From: Anaerolineae bacterium
Lineage (GTDB): Bacteria; Chloroflexota; Anaerolineae; JAADDB01
NCBI GenBank assembly: GCA_015486895.1
Contig: WFQT01000188.1
Span: 1 to 40,972 of the forward strand
Reading direction: 5' to 3'
Length of the DNA stretch: 40,972 nt
Numbering within the stretch: position 1 is the first letter of the stretch; every line of letters starts with the position of its first letter. The notes below the pieces were generated by a model, which had not been told where the DNA came from, did no database searches, and was given only the letters and a program-made list of their open reading frames with translations. A program made the position numbers and the translations under genes. Below, one piece after another: positions 1-9,800 of this stretch.

Positions 1-2
1 AC

Positions 3-638
3 GGAGGTAGTGGGGATGCGCTTCCTCTTAAGTTGGGTAAGAACACTATCGGCCGTCAAGATGACAATGATGTTACGCTGCGCGATTCGACAGTTTCCCG
101 ACATCATGCGGTGATTTTTGTGGAGCGCGATGTGGTGACCCTGCAGGATTTGGGTTCCAGTAACGGGACTTTTGTGAACAACCAGCGTTTGAGCAAAGTG
201 CGGAGCCGGGTAGAGCCGGGTGTCAATATCCGTTTTGGAAATCAAGAATTTACTCTCCGCAAAGACAACGCGAGTAGTGATGATACGGTTCATCAGAGTA
301 ACAAAAGAGAGCCCCAAAACGGATCCGCCCAGGCTAAACAAGTTGATTCTAAGCAACTGAAACCGGCCTTTCTGGTTGATGGTGGAGGGCAGCGCATACC
401 TTTGCAGAAAAAAGAAACGAAAATCGGCCGTAGTCCGGCTAACGATGTAACACTGAATGACCAGGCTGTTTCCACAAATCATGCTGTCATTACTGTGAAG
501 GAGGGGAAGTTTGTCCTGCGCGATTTGGATTCGACTAATGGCACCATAGTCAACGGAGCGAAAGTAAAGGAACATGTATTGCAGCAAGATGACATAATCC
601 AGTTTGGCAAAGCGAAATATGTATTCCAGGTCGGTTGA
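3..638 (+). CDS. Double FHA-domain protein, 5' end outside window
   Basis: Phosphothreonine-reading adaptor with two forkhead-associated (FHA) domains. The frame is open to the left edge, and residues before the in-frame TTG at 33 (GDALPLKLGK) supply the first FHA strand, so the gene is cut by the window and TTG 33 is not its start. Both domains show the FHA signature: the first has IGR, SRHH and SSNGTFVN; the second has IGR, STNH and STNGTIVN. A linker of about 30 polar residues joins them. No membrane segment is seen, so it is probably cytosolic. It lies 55 bases before the VWA gene, which has its own strong ribosome site, and is probably in the same operon. Known of the family: FHA domains bind pThr peptides made by Hanks-type kinases, which are abundant downstream. 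That it reads those kinases is inference. Confidence 0.93.
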   Translation, partial: GGSGDALPLKLGKNTIGRQDDNDVTLRDSTVSRHHAVIFVERDVVTLQDLGSSNGTFVNNQRLSKVRSRVEPGVNIRFGNQEFTLRKDNASSDDTVHQSNKREPQNGSAQAKQVDSKQLKPAFLVDGGGQRIPLQKKETKIGRSPANDVTLNDQAVSTNHAVITVKEGKFVLRDLDSTNGTIVNGAKVKEHVLQQDDIIQFGKAKYVFQVG

Positions 639-693
639 GTACGCTCGCTGACATTTTAGCCACCATCAGATTCGTGATAGGAGGAAAAGAAAC

Positions 694-3642
694 ATGAGAA
701 AGTCATTCTCTCAGTATTATTGGAGTGTTGTTGTCCTCATTGCAACACTTGTGATCCTCGTGTTGATAGGAGGGTATACCACGCTGGCTATGACAGAGAA
801 AGCAGACGCCGCAACTACAATGTTCAAGCCGAAGCCTCTAGATGTTATTCTGGTTGTTGACCAATCGCACAGTATGTTCACGATTAGCGATCCTTCCCAG
901 GTCATTACAGATACTCAGGGGAGGCCCATTGGTGAGATTCCTCCTGTGCGGCAATTGGCAGCTCAGTATTTCGTGGATTATTTGCATGTGGATCAAATAC
1001 CCAGTGTCGAAAACAGGGTTGGCATAATTTACTTTGGAGAGAAACCCGAACTGGCAGCTCCCTTGACAAATGTTTCCACGGATCAAAATGTCAGACACTT
1101 GCACGATATATTAGAGGCAACACCCCCTGATTTGCATTGGACAGACACAGATGCCGCTTTCGAAGAAGCTTATAAGGTACTATTCAAGAGTCCCCAAGCC
1201 GATTCCAGCCACGAACACGTGGTTGTGTTCCTCTCTGACGGGCTTCCCCAGATTATCTATCCCTGGCCCATCGAAGACAGCACGAAAAAAGATGGGACGC
1301 CATTAGAGGGTAAGAGAAGTTACTATCTGCGTCACAAGAGGATTATCGAGCAGTTCAGTGAGAAAGGGGTGAGGTTTTATACTATTATTATTGCCAAGAC
1401 CGGATATGTGGATTACAACGACAAAGCACTCCAAGACCCTAAAATGGCCGGGCTTGGTTTCAAGAACTTCGCAAATCTGTGGCAGCAGGCCGCGACCGCG
1501 ACGGGTGGAGATTATTTCCGCTTGAGCGTTGGCAAAAATAACAGTCTGAAGCGCTCGGACCTGTTGGCGATTTACCACGCCATTTTGGCCAATCTGCTAA
1601 GTATTTCGCCATTACAGCGCTACCAAGGGGGGGTAACCGCCCCTGACCAGACTGTGCCTATTACAGTCGGTAAATGCCGGAAATTGTTGATTACAGTGCA
1701 GAAGGGCGAGAGTAATACCGAGGTTAGTCTCAAGACACCGGATAACCAGCTCATTCCTCCAACTACGGTGCGATCGACTTATGTGATCTACAAAGTGGAG
1801 AACCCCCCAACAGGGAGTTGGTGGCTTCGTTTCCAGGGCGGGCAGGGGACAAACTACAATGTCAGCCTGGATTGCGCGGATATTACCCTGCAGGCCAGGT
1901 TTCTCTCTCCGGGAAGTAGTTTCCAGCAATGCAAGCCCATGCCTATAGCTGTTAAGCTGGTTTCTGAAACCGGGGAACCTGTGAATGATGCACTGGTGGG
2001 GGTAAATATCCTTCTTCCTGATGGTAGCACGAAATCTTTGGCTTTGGACAATCGCGGACAGGGCTTGTATCAAAAGACATTCACAGAAACTAAGCAAGAG
2101 GGGAAATATCAACTTTCTTTGGAAGGTCATCAAGGAGATAAGATTGCCAAGCGTGAAAAGGGAGTCTCCTTGTTGGCTGTACCTTATTTAAGTCTTATCA
2201 GCCCTAAGTCCGGAATTCAGTTGCCGGGTGGCACTCTCTCCGTTGAGGCCGGGGTGAAAGTTGCGTGCGCATTAGCCTCGGGAGATGCGGATATCAGTAA
2301 CGGGAAGGCTACGGTTCGCACTTACCTGATCAGAAGCGATGGCACTAAAACGGCGCCCATCGAGCTTGTTGACGACGGGCGCAACGGTGACCACAAAGCG
2401 GGCGATGCTGTTTTCACTGGCGCTTTTTCTCAAGTTCAGAAAGGTGCATACGCTTTGGTGGTGGACCTCGCGGTTCCGGCGTTGAACGTTCAAGATCACA
2501 TCAAGGAGCAGATCACAGTAGGGATGCCGCCAACAAAAACACCTACGCCTACGGAGACACCTGTCCCCACAGCTACGCCAACTGCCACGCCGGCAAATGC
2601 CGGCCATTGGGTCGGGAAAAACAACATCACTGTTCGGGCCGGTACAAAGGGAGAAATACCATTACACTTTAACAGTTCGGGCTTGAAAGACGGGCAAGTA
2701 GTGCGCGTGAAACTCACAGGCGTGCCGGCCGGGCTGGCCCTGCATACGGACCGGGTCCAGATCTTGCCGGGGAAGAAAGACACAACTGCAGTACTTCATT
2801 TTTCGGTGGCGAAAGAGTTAGCGCCGGCCAAAGGTAAAAGCAAGAAAGTCTATGCCGGTACTTTAGAGTTGACCTATCCTGATGGCAAGACTAAGCATGA
2901 TCAGATAAGCTTCACAGTCTTGCCGCCGCCTACCTCTCCATGGGCGTATATCATCATTCTGGTAGTACTGTTGGCAATTGTCGGTGGACTACTTGGTGCG
3001 TACGTTTTCGTCCACGGACGTGGCCAGTTGGTTGGCAGGCTGGTATACGATAGTGCACCGGAAGGCACCGACACGTCTGATATTGACTTGTATGGTAACA
3101 AGTACGATCTGACACTGGATGAAATGCCAAGCTATGAAGAGGGAGAGACTATCCCTGAAGCAGAGAGCGACGATAATGACGGTCTTGGTGGGTACGATAG
3201 CTATGAGGAAAACGACAGCGTGGGGCCTCAAGATGAGCCGTTACATGCAACACTGACGTTTTTCGCTCGCCGAGGAAATCAGGAGGCGGTCTTGAAAGTT
3301 ACTGAAAGTAATAAAGCTGTCTCTGTTAACGGCGGTCTGCTAAGTCAAGGAGAAACCAAGAAACTAAATGATGGGGATATCATTGAAGTGGGTAGTTACA
3401 AATTGCACTATGAATATTTAGGTGTTTCCGGAAATGAAGATGAAGGTTGGCAGACAGAAGAAAACGGATGGGATACAGGGGAATACGGGGATTATACTGA
3501 AGGAGATGACACGGGTGAATACAGTGGTGGCGGTTTCGGAGACTCTGACCAAGGAACTGGATACGACACTGGTAGTTCCGGTGACTATGATCAGGGAACT
3601 GAATACGATGACAGCGGAAATGATGGTTACACAGATTATTGA
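694..3642 (+). CDS. Membrane VWA-domain protein with FHA-like region and acidic tail
   Basis: 982 residues. AGGAGG lies just before the ATG. Residues about 11-32 form a signal anchor or signal peptide. A von Willebrand A domain starts near residue 48 with an intact metal site: D56-x-S58-x-S60, Thr near 150-152, and D182 in LSDG. Beta-sandwich-like regions follow, then a Thr/Pro linker near 608-635, another beta region, and a membrane helix near 750-773. After the helix, residues about 850-910 (ending VNGG...LNDGDIIEVG) look like a degenerate FHA domain without the pThr-binding Ser/His. The last 70 residues are a Gly/Asp/Glu/Tyr/Trp-rich acidic tail. Predicted topology is VWA outside, FHA-like region and tail inside. 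VWA domains usually mediate metal-dependent protein contacts. Its place between FHA and tubulin-like genes suggests it is the membrane anchor of that complex (inference). Confidence 0.9.
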   Translation: MRKSFSQYYWSVVVLIATLVILVLIGGYTTLAMTEKADAATTMFKPKPLDVILVVDQSHSMFTISDPSQVITDTQGRPIGEIPPVRQLAAQYFVDYLHVDQIPSVENRVGIIYFGEKPELAAPLTNVSTDQNVRHLHDILEATPPDLHWTDTDAAFEEAYKVLFKSPQADSSHEHVVVFLSDGLPQIIYPWPIEDSTKKDGTPLEGKRSYYLRHKRIIEQFSEKGVRFYTIIIAKTGYVDYNDKALQDPKMAGLGFKNFANLWQQAATATGGDYFRLSVGKNNSLKRSDLLAIYHAILANLLSISPLQRYQGGVTAPDQTVPITVGKCRKLLITVQKGESNTEVSLKTPDNQLIPPTTVRSTYVIYKVENPPTGSWWLRFQGGQGTNYNVSLDCADITLQARFLSPGSSFQQCKPMPIAVKLVSETGEPVNDALVGVNILLPDGSTKSLALDNRGQGLYQKTFTETKQEGKYQLSLEGHQGDKIAKREKGVSLLAVPYLSLISPKSGIQLPGGTLSVEAGVKVACALASGDADISNGKATVRTYLIRSDGTKTAPIELVDDGRNGDHKAGDAVFTGAFSQVQKGAYALVVDLAVPALNVQDHIKEQITVGMPPTKTPTPTETPVPTATPTATPANAGHWVGKNNITVRAGTKGEIPLHFNSSGLKDGQVVRVKLTGVPAGLALHTDRVQILPGKKDTTAVLHFSVAKELAPAKGKSKKVYAGTLELTYPDGKTKHDQISFTVLPPPTSPWAYIIILVVLLAIVGGLLGAYVFVHGRGQLVGRLVYDSAPEGTDTSDIDLYGNKYDLTLDEMPSYEEGETIPEAESDDNDGLGGYDSYEENDSVGPQDEPLHATLTFFARRGNQEAVLKVTESNKAVSVNGGLLSQGETKKLNDGDIIEVGSYKLHYEYLGVSGNEDEGWQTEENGWDTGEYGDYTEGDDTGEYSGGGFGDSDQGTGYDTGSSGDYDQGTEYDDSGNDGYTDY

Positions 3643-3747
3643 TAACCGTGTTCGACAATTACGCTGCCTTTGGGACATGTCATGTAAGTAATGGAGATGA
3701 TTAAGTCATTGTCATAAGATATTCAGCCAAACTACAGGAGGATGAAA

Positions 3748-6507
3748 ATGGCATATTACGATGATGTTGCTGCAGGCGAAGAAGAAGAATTGGCGCCAGA
3801 AGTGACCATGGAATTCCGACCGACATTGATTATTGGCTTGGGTGGTACAGGTCATGAAATATTGGTACGCTTAAAGGCCCGGTTTTTGGACACGTACGGA
3901 GAGAAAATCTCTCACGTCATTAAGTTGATCTCGTTCGATACGGCGGACGAAAGCATTAATGTGGTTTCGGAAAAAGGGCGACTGGTAAGTCTTACCAAAG
4001 ATGTGGAGTTGGTCAACATTGGTCACGTTCCGGTGGGCAGTATTCTTAGAAATTTGGATCGTCACCCGACCATCAAGGCCTGGTTGCCTACCAATCTGCC
4101 GGTGCGCGCTATCACGGCTGGCGCTAAAGCAATCCGCCCTTTAGGGCGGTTAGCGCTTTTCTATCATTACAGCCAGGAGGCGCGCGTCCGTGATCGCTTG
4201 TTGACCTCGATTCGCTCTTTGACGAATATAAAGCTCAAAGGCGAAGTAGGGGAAGGCGCTGTTGTCGCAAAAACGCGAGGGTTGAATGTCTTCATCGTTG
4301 CGTCTGTATGCGGTGGCACTGGAAGCGGTACCTTTATCGATATGGCTTACTTGACCAAAAAGCTCATCGAGAATAACGGCATACAACCAGAATTTTGTTT
4401 CATAAATGGGATGTTGGTACTTCCCCAAGCGTTTGCCATGGTTGCTTCGGATGCCATTATGGCCAATGCTTATGCTTCCCTTCGCGAATTGAATTACTTC
4501 TCGAAAGAGGGTAACTATTATGCGAAGTATCCAGATGGGTTAGAAGTCCAAATTCACAACCGACCGTTTAATATTTGCTATCTCATCGATGCTGTCAATG
4601 AAAATGGTAAGACATTGACCGGCTTAGAGGATTTAGCTCCGATGATCGCTGAGAGTATTTTCCTGCAAATTGGCTCTCAGGTGGGTAAGGCCACGCAAAG
4701 CGTGTTCGATAATGTGAAGAGCCTGGATCGCATGGAGAACGGGGAACCTACAGCATTTAGCAGCTTAGGTACGGCGTCTTTGGTTTTTCCGGCCAAACGT
4801 ATCATTGAGGTCTGTTCGTATCGTTTCGGCCAGGCTTTGATTCGTGAGGCTGTCACGCATGATCCTGACAAGGGAGCAGTGCCGGAGCTTGTACGCCAAT
4901 TCCAAGAGAAAAGTCATGTGCTGCCGAAGGCACTTCTAAGTGATGTGATGCGTGATCCGAAGGGGCGAGAAATCAGGATTGGACTGGAAGCCAGCAAAGA
5001 GATTCGTGACGCTAATCGTGAAGAGGTATTGAAGCGGACTGAATCATTTGTCCAGAATTTCGAAATCCGACGCTTGAATGGCGATTACATGAAATTGGGT
5101 AATAGCAATGCCAAACGCATAACAGCTAAACTACGCCAAGACTTGGTTGCCGAAACGCACAGAATCGTTGATGATCCTCAGCTAGGGCCTGTGCTGGCTG
5201 TGTTGTTCCTGGAAAGGCTGGATACTGAGTTGAAGAAAATGTTGGCTGCACTCGATAAAGAGCGGCAACGACTCAGCGGGCAACTAAATGCCGTAAAGAA
5301 GCAAATCAACGGTGTGAAAGCCGGTTTTACGGCTGCCTTGAATTCGTTTCCATTGGGAAGAGGTGGACGCATCGCCAAAGCTAGAGATGAATATCTCTCG
5401 GTACGGCAAAAACAGTTCACGCTCCAGCTCGAGATCATGAAGCGCAACCTTATTCTCGGCGCTTTGTCAGATTTCGACAGTGAGGTCGCAGAGTCGAGAA
5501 AAGCCGTCGGTATAATGGTCGACAAGTTTAACGCGGTGGCTCACCGTTTCGAGCGGGAGGAAAAGGAAGCACGAAGGGGCGAACGTTTTGCTCAAATGGT
5601 GCTGACAACGGAGATTACCGATGATAAGGACTTGGACCGCTATTATGGCGAACACGCAGGGGCGGTAGCTGAGAATTTCAACCGCTACCTGGAACGGATC
5701 GGCAGCCTTTACGATATAGGAAAGAAAGATGAAATAACCATTGGCAGAAGCATTTTTGAATTCTCGCAAGGTCTGTTCCAGCCTCTCTTCGATATTCATT
5801 TGGAAGACCTGATTCGCGAGAAACGACACGCCATATCGCCAGAAGAGCGGCTGGAAGATTTGCGCACGGATTCAGTGCCATTTTGGAATTATGAGGCTGC
5901 TAAAATGACGGGCGGTGGCGAGATGGAATCCATTCGCGTCATTGGCGTTGAGGACAAGAACACGTCTCTGTATCGGGATGCCATTCGCAAAGGGGAGACT
6001 TTGATTTCCACACGAGATCCCCATCGCCTGACCGTTTTACACTCGAAGCATGGTTTGCCACTCTTCGCATTGCGTCAACAAGACTTTTACGCGAAGAAAT
6101 ACGAAGAACATTTGCGGAAACGCGTCAGTCCTTTGCACCTGTTTCCTGATTTGCCCTGGTTGGAAGGTGAGGAAGCTGCACACCAATGGTTTGCTTTGGG
6201 TCAGGCTTTTGGATTAATCAAGAAAATTGGTGTGTGGTACTACTGTCAGCCCAAAGACAGTTTGGAGGTAGAGGTCAAACTAGATCAAGGATTGCGTCAG
6301 TCATTAGATGCGTTCACTCAAAACCAACAGCTCATTGATGACATCAAAGGACAAATTGAAGCCAAAATCAGGAATATGGGGAACAAGAAAGCTATAGAGG
6401 TTTTGCAGGAATATCAAGACCGCGCTTTGGCTCGAGATCCCGAAGTGCGACAACTGGAGATTCATTTGAAGAAACTGGTTAGGGAATTTGCTAACCAGAT
6501 GGAATGA
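3748..6507 (+). CDS. Tubulin/FtsZ-like GTPase-fold protein (Tubulin_2-like), intact GTP loop
   Basis: About 919 residues. ATG 3748 is preferred over ATG 3742 because AGGAGG (3736-3741) touches the first but is 6 bases before the second. After an acidic N-terminus comes a Rossmann-like strand-loop with GLGGTG (residues 30-35), then the tubulin signature loop GGTGSG at residues 189-194, the hallmark of tubulin/FtsZ nucleotide binding. A long helical, probably coiled-coil region lies near 480-640, and a C-terminal region carries HGLPL and LGQAFG motifs that recur in the next gene. It is far longer than FtsZ (about 350-400 residues) and lacks an FtsZ C-terminal peptide. It fits the large Tubulin_2 (FtsZ-like) family. 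No membrane helix is seen. Expected role: nucleotide-dependent polymer or scaffold at the membrane together with the VWA protein. Polymerisation is untested. Confidence 0.85.
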   Translation: MAYYDDVAAGEEEELAPEVTMEFRPTLIIGLGGTGHEILVRLKARFLDTYGEKISHVIKLISFDTADESINVVSEKGRLVSLTKDVELVNIGHVPVGSILRNLDRHPTIKAWLPTNLPVRAITAGAKAIRPLGRLALFYHYSQEARVRDRLLTSIRSLTNIKLKGEVGEGAVVAKTRGLNVFIVASVCGGTGSGTFIDMAYLTKKLIENNGIQPEFCFINGMLVLPQAFAMVASDAIMANAYASLRELNYFSKEGNYYAKYPDGLEVQIHNRPFNICYLIDAVNENGKTLTGLEDLAPMIAESIFLQIGSQVGKATQSVFDNVKSLDRMENGEPTAFSSLGTASLVFPAKRIIEVCSYRFGQALIREAVTHDPDKGAVPELVRQFQEKSHVLPKALLSDVMRDPKGREIRIGLEASKEIRDANREEVLKRTESFVQNFEIRRLNGDYMKLGNSNAKRITAKLRQDLVAETHRIVDDPQLGPVLAVLFLERLDTELKKMLAALDKERQRLSGQLNAVKKQINGVKAGFTAALNSFPLGRGGRIAKARDEYLSVRQKQFTLQLEIMKRNLILGALSDFDSEVAESRKAVGIMVDKFNAVAHRFEREEKEARRGERFAQMVLTTEITDDKDLDRYYGEHAGAVAENFNRYLERIGSLYDIGKKDEITIGRSIFEFSQGLFQPLFDIHLEDLIREKRHAISPEERLEDLRTDSVPFWNYEAAKMTGGGEMESIRVIGVEDKNTSLYRDAIRKGETLISTRDPHRLTVLHSKHGLPLFALRQQDFYAKKYEEHLRKRVSPLHLFPDLPWLEGEEAAHQWFALGQAFGLIKKIGVWYYCQPKDSLEVEVKLDQGLRQSLDAFTQNQQLIDDIKGQIEAKIRNMGNKKAIEVLQEYQDRALARDPEVRQLEIHLKKLVREFANQME

Positions 6508-6884
6508 AGTGTTCGGCGGCGGTTTTTCTAAGGGTAACTATTACCAGCCCGATTTAATGGCTGTTTTTGAGAATGACCTCCTTGCCAAACAGTAATTTCC
6601 AGCAGAGACTCGGGCTGGTAGCATTCAGCAATGGGAATTACAGCGACAATTCGGGGAAAGACTGTTATTGATTCAGAACTGCATTAATGTGTGTTGGCTC
6701 TAAAGTGGTTGCTGCAAGCCCATTTTACAGACCATGCGGTTTGAGCCATCATATTTGACGCATGTTCTTGTTTGTGTCTCCAAGAATTTGGTGTATTCTG
6801 AACAACTCGGGCGAGGAATCAGTTTATCAGACGAAATTAGCTTTGGGTCAGACTCCGATGATTGTGGAGAAAAGAGGTGCTGCA
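6508..6884. other. 377-base gap between the two tubulin-like genes
   Basis: No gene is supported here. It holds a perfect 11-base inverted repeat (listed separately). An open frame runs into the next gene from ATG 6762, but that stretch shows no family similarity and lacks a ribosome site, so it is treated as leader. No clear promoter was found. Confidence 0.6.
6542..6620. repeat. 11-base perfect inverted repeat between tubulin-like genes
   Basis: TACCAGCCCGA at 6542-6552 is the exact reverse complement of TCGGGCTGGTA at 6610-6620, with a 57-base spacer. No T-tract follows, so it is not a standard intrinsic terminator. It could be an mRNA stem that stabilises or attenuates the transcript between the two genes, a protein-binding dyad, or a relic of a small mobile element. 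Confidence 0.6.
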
Positions 6885-9800
6885 ATGGAAAGAACGATAA
6901 GACAGGCATTAATTGTAGGTATTGGAGATACCGGGATAGCAGTGCTTTCAAGACTGCGGGAACGCCTTGTCCACTTATCAGATGGGAAAGGAGTTCCTGT
7001 CATATCGCTTGTTGGGATCAGCGAAAATGGTAACTTTCCGAGAAACGAGCTTCCTGCAGGAGAGGAGGTACAGCCTATCCATCAAATTACTTTGTCCGCA
7101 AGATCTGTAGATGATGCTGTTTTGCAATTGCTGTCACCCGAGCTTCAAGAAGCAATCATAGCGATGAAACCGGCTGGACAATCTGAGGCGTCTACCCGGT
7201 TGACCGGTTGGCTGAAGTTTTTCTCTAACGCGCCGTTTATCGAATCCACACTCCGGCAATGGACGTTGCAGGTCATAGACACGGCCGCCAAAGATAAACT
7301 CAAGAACATGGGCATGGGAGTTCATTCCACTGCGGCCCTGGATGTTTTCGTTGTTGGGGCATTAAGCGATCCTTTTACCAGCGGCACGTTAGTCGAGTTT
7401 CCCTACTTGCTTCAGCATATTTTGGAACATCAGATGATTGCGGAACGCATAACTAAGCGTTACGCCGGTGTTCTTTTTTTACCGGTTTTTGCCGACGAGA
7501 CTCACGATGGTGAAGATATTAATGAACGTCGTAAGAGAGAGTATACGCAACAGGCTAACACCTATGCCGCTCTAAAGGAACTGGACTATTACATGGACCA
7601 GGGGCATTACAAGATGAGTTTTGATCCGGGGTTGCGAGTAGAACAGATTAGGGCACCTTATGACTACGTTTATTTGGTTGATGCGGTGAATGAAGCCAAT
7701 CAAAGGATCCCTACCCGCTCTCAGATGACCGAAATGGTAGCTGAATGGTTCGATCAGACTTTGACCACCACAATGGGCGAAGAACTGAGCAAGCAAAGTA
7801 CGCAAGGCGGAATAGCGCGTTCCTTTGGGAAATTGGCGGTTTACAGCGGTTTTGGGCTTTCAGCCTATATTTTACCTGTGGAAGAGACTATTGACGTTGG
7901 TGCAATCCGTTTGGGGCTGGATATGCTGGGTCGCTCTAAGGGGTTGTTGAAAGAGCAGCCCCCGGAAGCCATCGAGCCGGTCGTTTTCTCCGCAGTAGAT
8001 AAGGACGGGGTTGTCGCTCGGCTGCGTAATGGTAATGGGGGCGACAAAAAGATTGCCGCTTATACAAACCAATTTGACAAGCCTTTCCGGCATATGGCCC
8101 CTTACGACCTGAAAGCCTTTTTTGAGACGGTTTATAAATCGTTTGGACATAATTACACCAGGCTTCTGCCGGTTATTGAAAGGAATATGGCGACTAATCT
8201 GGAAGACCTTCTCGATGAAAAACAAAAAGAGGTCGAAGACAAAGCCTTTGAGCTGATCGATGATAACCATATCGGCGGTATTTCCCTGGCTATCCGTGCC
8301 TTGCAGTCACTGACGGAGCGTTTGAATAAGTTAGTCGCTGTAGAACGCGGGAACTTGGACTTGATAACTGGTCAATTGAAAGAGGCAACTGAGGATGTGA
8401 CTAAGACACAAGCAGCTCATGTCGCTGCTGTTTATGCTTTTTATCCGGAGGATTGGAGAGAGCAGATCGTTGTCTGGGGTGGTTTGATTGGTTTCTTGGT
8501 ATTTTCATTTTGGCTGTCTATTACATCGTTTCTGTTCGCTAAAGACAATTTGGCTGGTTTAGTTGCTGAGTGGAGCGGCGGTGATCTAAGTTTTTTAGCT
8601 CGCGCTGGCTTACAACTGGCTACTTTTCTCTTCCTTATCGCGGCTCTGTTTGCTGTGGGCGTGGCCGGATATAATGCCTACCACTGGTGGAAGCGTACTC
8701 GCTCTAATTATGTCTCTACCCTAAAAACAAGATTGACAGATGCTCTAAAGAAGGTTGTGACCTCTATGACGCTTCATTACTTTTCCGCTATAGAAAGGGT
8801 GAGTAAAGAGGTCAACGGCCAAGTTGTAGATTTGCGGGATAAAGTGGAAACCGTCCAGGATGCGTTGCAACAACGGTTTGCTGCGCCTCATGCGTTGTAT
8901 GGTTCGCGACGTTTCTTGCTGGAAGAGTCTTTACTGACGGAAGAAGATTTTGATGAGTTTTATGAAGAGATTGTTGGGGGTTCTGTCGAGGACGAACTCT
9001 ATAGATTCTCCCAGCCGGAGCAATATGGCACTATTTCCGGATGGCGGGATATGGAGCCGAAGGAAATAGAAGACAAGTTACTTGCGTTTGGCAGGGGATA
9101 TCTGTCTCCGGGATTGAAGGAAAAGGATGTCGAGACGCTTTTAGTCAAACATGCTCAGTTGAGTGAACCCAACGAATCTGGAAGACACCCTTACTCTCCA
9201 ACGGCCAATGATGAGGATGCTAAGATTCGTGCTGTACAAGAGAAAATGAAAGATTTGATCGACTCTGCCAAGCCATTCTTGCGCTATAATTCCACGGCAC
9301 TTGATACAGCGGTAAATCCGTCGTTGATTCAGGTAGTTGGTTTTCTCCAGGCTAACAATGATGATTCTTTGGTACAAAAAGCGGTGGAGCAAATTGGTAT
9401 TGGCTCTGGGGCAACAATCCAAACAGTGCGTGTACCCGATCGCTATCATATTATTTCCATGTCAGTCCGGCATGGCCTGCCTTTGTCTGCCGTTAGTATG
9501 CTTGCGAGTTATCGAGAACAGTATAGCCGGTTTCGGGCCAGGAATGAGGTAGGTTTGCATGCCCAAAGCAAGTATCTTATGTTGCCGGATATTTTCCCCC
9601 TCCGTTTCGAGGGAAAGATTATATCAGAACCGCAAGAAGCGGTTGCTCTGGGCCTCGCTTTTGGCAAAGTGCACTGGAACTCGCGCCAAAAGCGCTACGA
9701 GTGCCAGTATCATGACAATTTCCTGGAAAAGAATATTGTCGTGCCTCTGGGAGAGGATAAAACTGCCGCCACAATGTTTCTACAAGAGCACGTGGAGATA

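Noticed and set aside
33..638. TTG 33 as start of the FHA gene
   Set aside because: The FHA domain begins before it and the frame is open to the edge, so the true start is outside the window.
3742..3747. ATG 3742 as start of the first tubulin-like gene
   Set aside because: AGGAGG directly abuts this ATG; the ATG at 3748 has normal 6-base spacing.
3748..6507. Calling the first tubulin-like gene ftsZ
   Set aside because: More than twice the length of FtsZ, with a long coiled region, no FtsZ C-terminal peptide and no division genes nearby.
6734..7033. 99-codon + strand frame overlapping the second tubulin-like gene
   Set aside because: Out of frame with a clear domain protein, with no ribosome site.
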